NCBI GenBank assembly: GCA_028277515.1
Contig: JANQGC010000003.1
Coordinates: 1-6,000 of the forward strand
Source of the DNA: Anaerolineae bacterium
GTDB taxonomy: Bacteria > Chloroflexota > Anaerolineae > Promineifilales > Promineifilaceae
Length of the DNA stretch: 6,000 bases
Direction: 5' to 3'
Shown here: positions 5,504 through 6,000 of the stretch, piece after piece
Numbering within the stretch: position 1 is the stretch's first letter
How the letters are laid out: each line of letters opens with the position of its first letter
Notes under the pieces: model-generated
What the model was told of the DNA's origin: nothing
Database searches by the model: none
Seen by the model: the letters and a program-made list of their open reading frames with translations, nothing else
Translations under genes and position numbers: made by a program

Positions 5504-6000
5504 ATGGCAAAACGAGAAACCCTGCTGCCAATTTCCCAGCGCCCCCTGCCCGATCGGCCGGCCTGGCTGCATGAAAATCGCTTTCTCTTAGAAGCCGGTG
5601 TGCGTAGTCTGAAGACGGAAACAACCTATCGCAGCGGCTTGCGCCTATGGGCTGATTGGCTGCAAACGGTAGAATCTCAATACTATACGAAAGAAGACGA
5701 GTGGCCCTTGTCACCGGACAGGTTAAACACGGCCGTTGTACTCAAATTTCGTACCTGGCTGTTGGCCAATCGCTCGCGCTCAACGGTGACTACCTATACG
5801 GCCGCGATTACCGGCTATTTGAACTTTTTAGACGGCATTGATGAACTGCCGGAAAGCGTCCAACTCGGTAAGCTGCAGCGTCAGATGGCCCGGCGACAAA
5901 TAGAGCGTAACCAGGCGGAAGCGGTGATTGATCTCGATCATGCCCGGCAGTCGATTCCTCAAATCATCGCCTACTTCGATGAGCTGCCCCTGCCCCCGGA
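5504..6000 (+). CDS. Tyrosine recombinase/integrase, N-terminal core-binding domain (C-terminus outside window)
   Basis: The ATG at 5504 opens a frame of 165 complete codons that runs off the window. Residues about 24-110 match the SAM-like core-binding domain of phage-type integrases and XerC/D-like recombinases: a first helix pair around SLKTETTYRSGLRLWADWL (35-53), then LSPDRLNTAVVLKFRTWLL (69-87), and the typical 'S-x-x-T-x-x-x-Y-x-x-A-I-x-x-Y-L-x-F-L' helix (about 91-109). A basic Arg/Gln-rich helix follows (123-138, LQRQMARRQIERNQ), the usual link to the catalytic domain. That domain, with its Arg-His-Arg-Tyr residues, would be beyond base 6000 and cannot be checked. No in-frame ATG or GTG start lies upstream in the intergenic region, and no good Shine-Dalgarno is visible (only a weak taag), so translation may be weak or leaderless. 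The protein would cut and rejoin DNA at specific sites. Whether it serves a mobile element, chromosome resolution or inversion is unknown. Confidence 0.82.
   Translation, partial: MAKRETLLPISQRPLPDRPAWLHENRFLLEAGVRSLKTETTYRSGLRLWADWLQTVESQYYTKEDEWPLSPDRLNTAVVLKFRTWLLANRSRSTVTTYTAAITGYLNFLDGIDELPESVQLGKLQRQMARRQIERNQAEAVIDLDHARQSIPQIIAYFDELPLPP

Noticed and set aside
5496..5714. Minus-strand open frame overlapping the recombinase start, and a plus-strand frame at 5656-5841
   Set aside because: Both are shadows of the recombinase frame, which alone shows a recognisable core-binding domain.

Overview
The window is bacterial DNA holding two genes, both cut by its edges. One is an exceptionally long minus-strand gene that starts at 5353 and is still open at base 1 (1784 complete codons seen, no in-frame stop). 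The other is a plus-strand gene that starts at 5504 and runs off the right edge (165 codons seen). They are divergent, separated by 150 bases of AT-rich DNA. No RNA gene, insertion sequence or CRISPR array is visible. The mixed GC content, a giant multidomain calcium-repeat envelope protein and frequent CGGCCG-type words would fit an environmental lineage such as Chloroflexota, but this is only a guess; nothing here fixes the taxonomy.

The minus-strand gene encodes a large membrane-anchored, mostly extracytoplasmic protein. From the N-terminus it has: a signal peptide or anchor (about 8-29); a soluble beta-rich domain of about 225 residues that recalls the LolA/LppX lipoprotein fold; a hydrophobic hairpin (288-302 and 313-328) whose second half looks like an internal signal peptide with a possible cleavage site after residue 335; a charged Gln/Glu-rich linker; a first cluster of thrombospondin-type-3-like Asp-rich calcium repeats (394-515); about 540 residues of unassigned soluble sequence with short-range cysteine pairs; a multi-span membrane block (about 1080-1240); another soluble stretch; a second calcium-repeat cluster (1442-1576); a DUF11-like beta domain (about 1605-1675); and a Ser/Thr-rich beta-like tail that continues past the window. 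I do not recognise it as a named family.

The plus-strand gene encodes the N-terminal core-binding (SAM-like) domain of a tyrosine recombinase/integrase; its catalytic domain would lie beyond base 6000. The pairing may be chance, an integrated element boundary, or a recombinase working on this surface-protein locus; the window cannot decide. The most interesting points are the architecture of the giant protein (calcium-repeat clusters on both sides of a polytopic block), its unresolved topology, the possible internal processing site, and the fact that all twelve visible cysteines fall in six short-range pairs.
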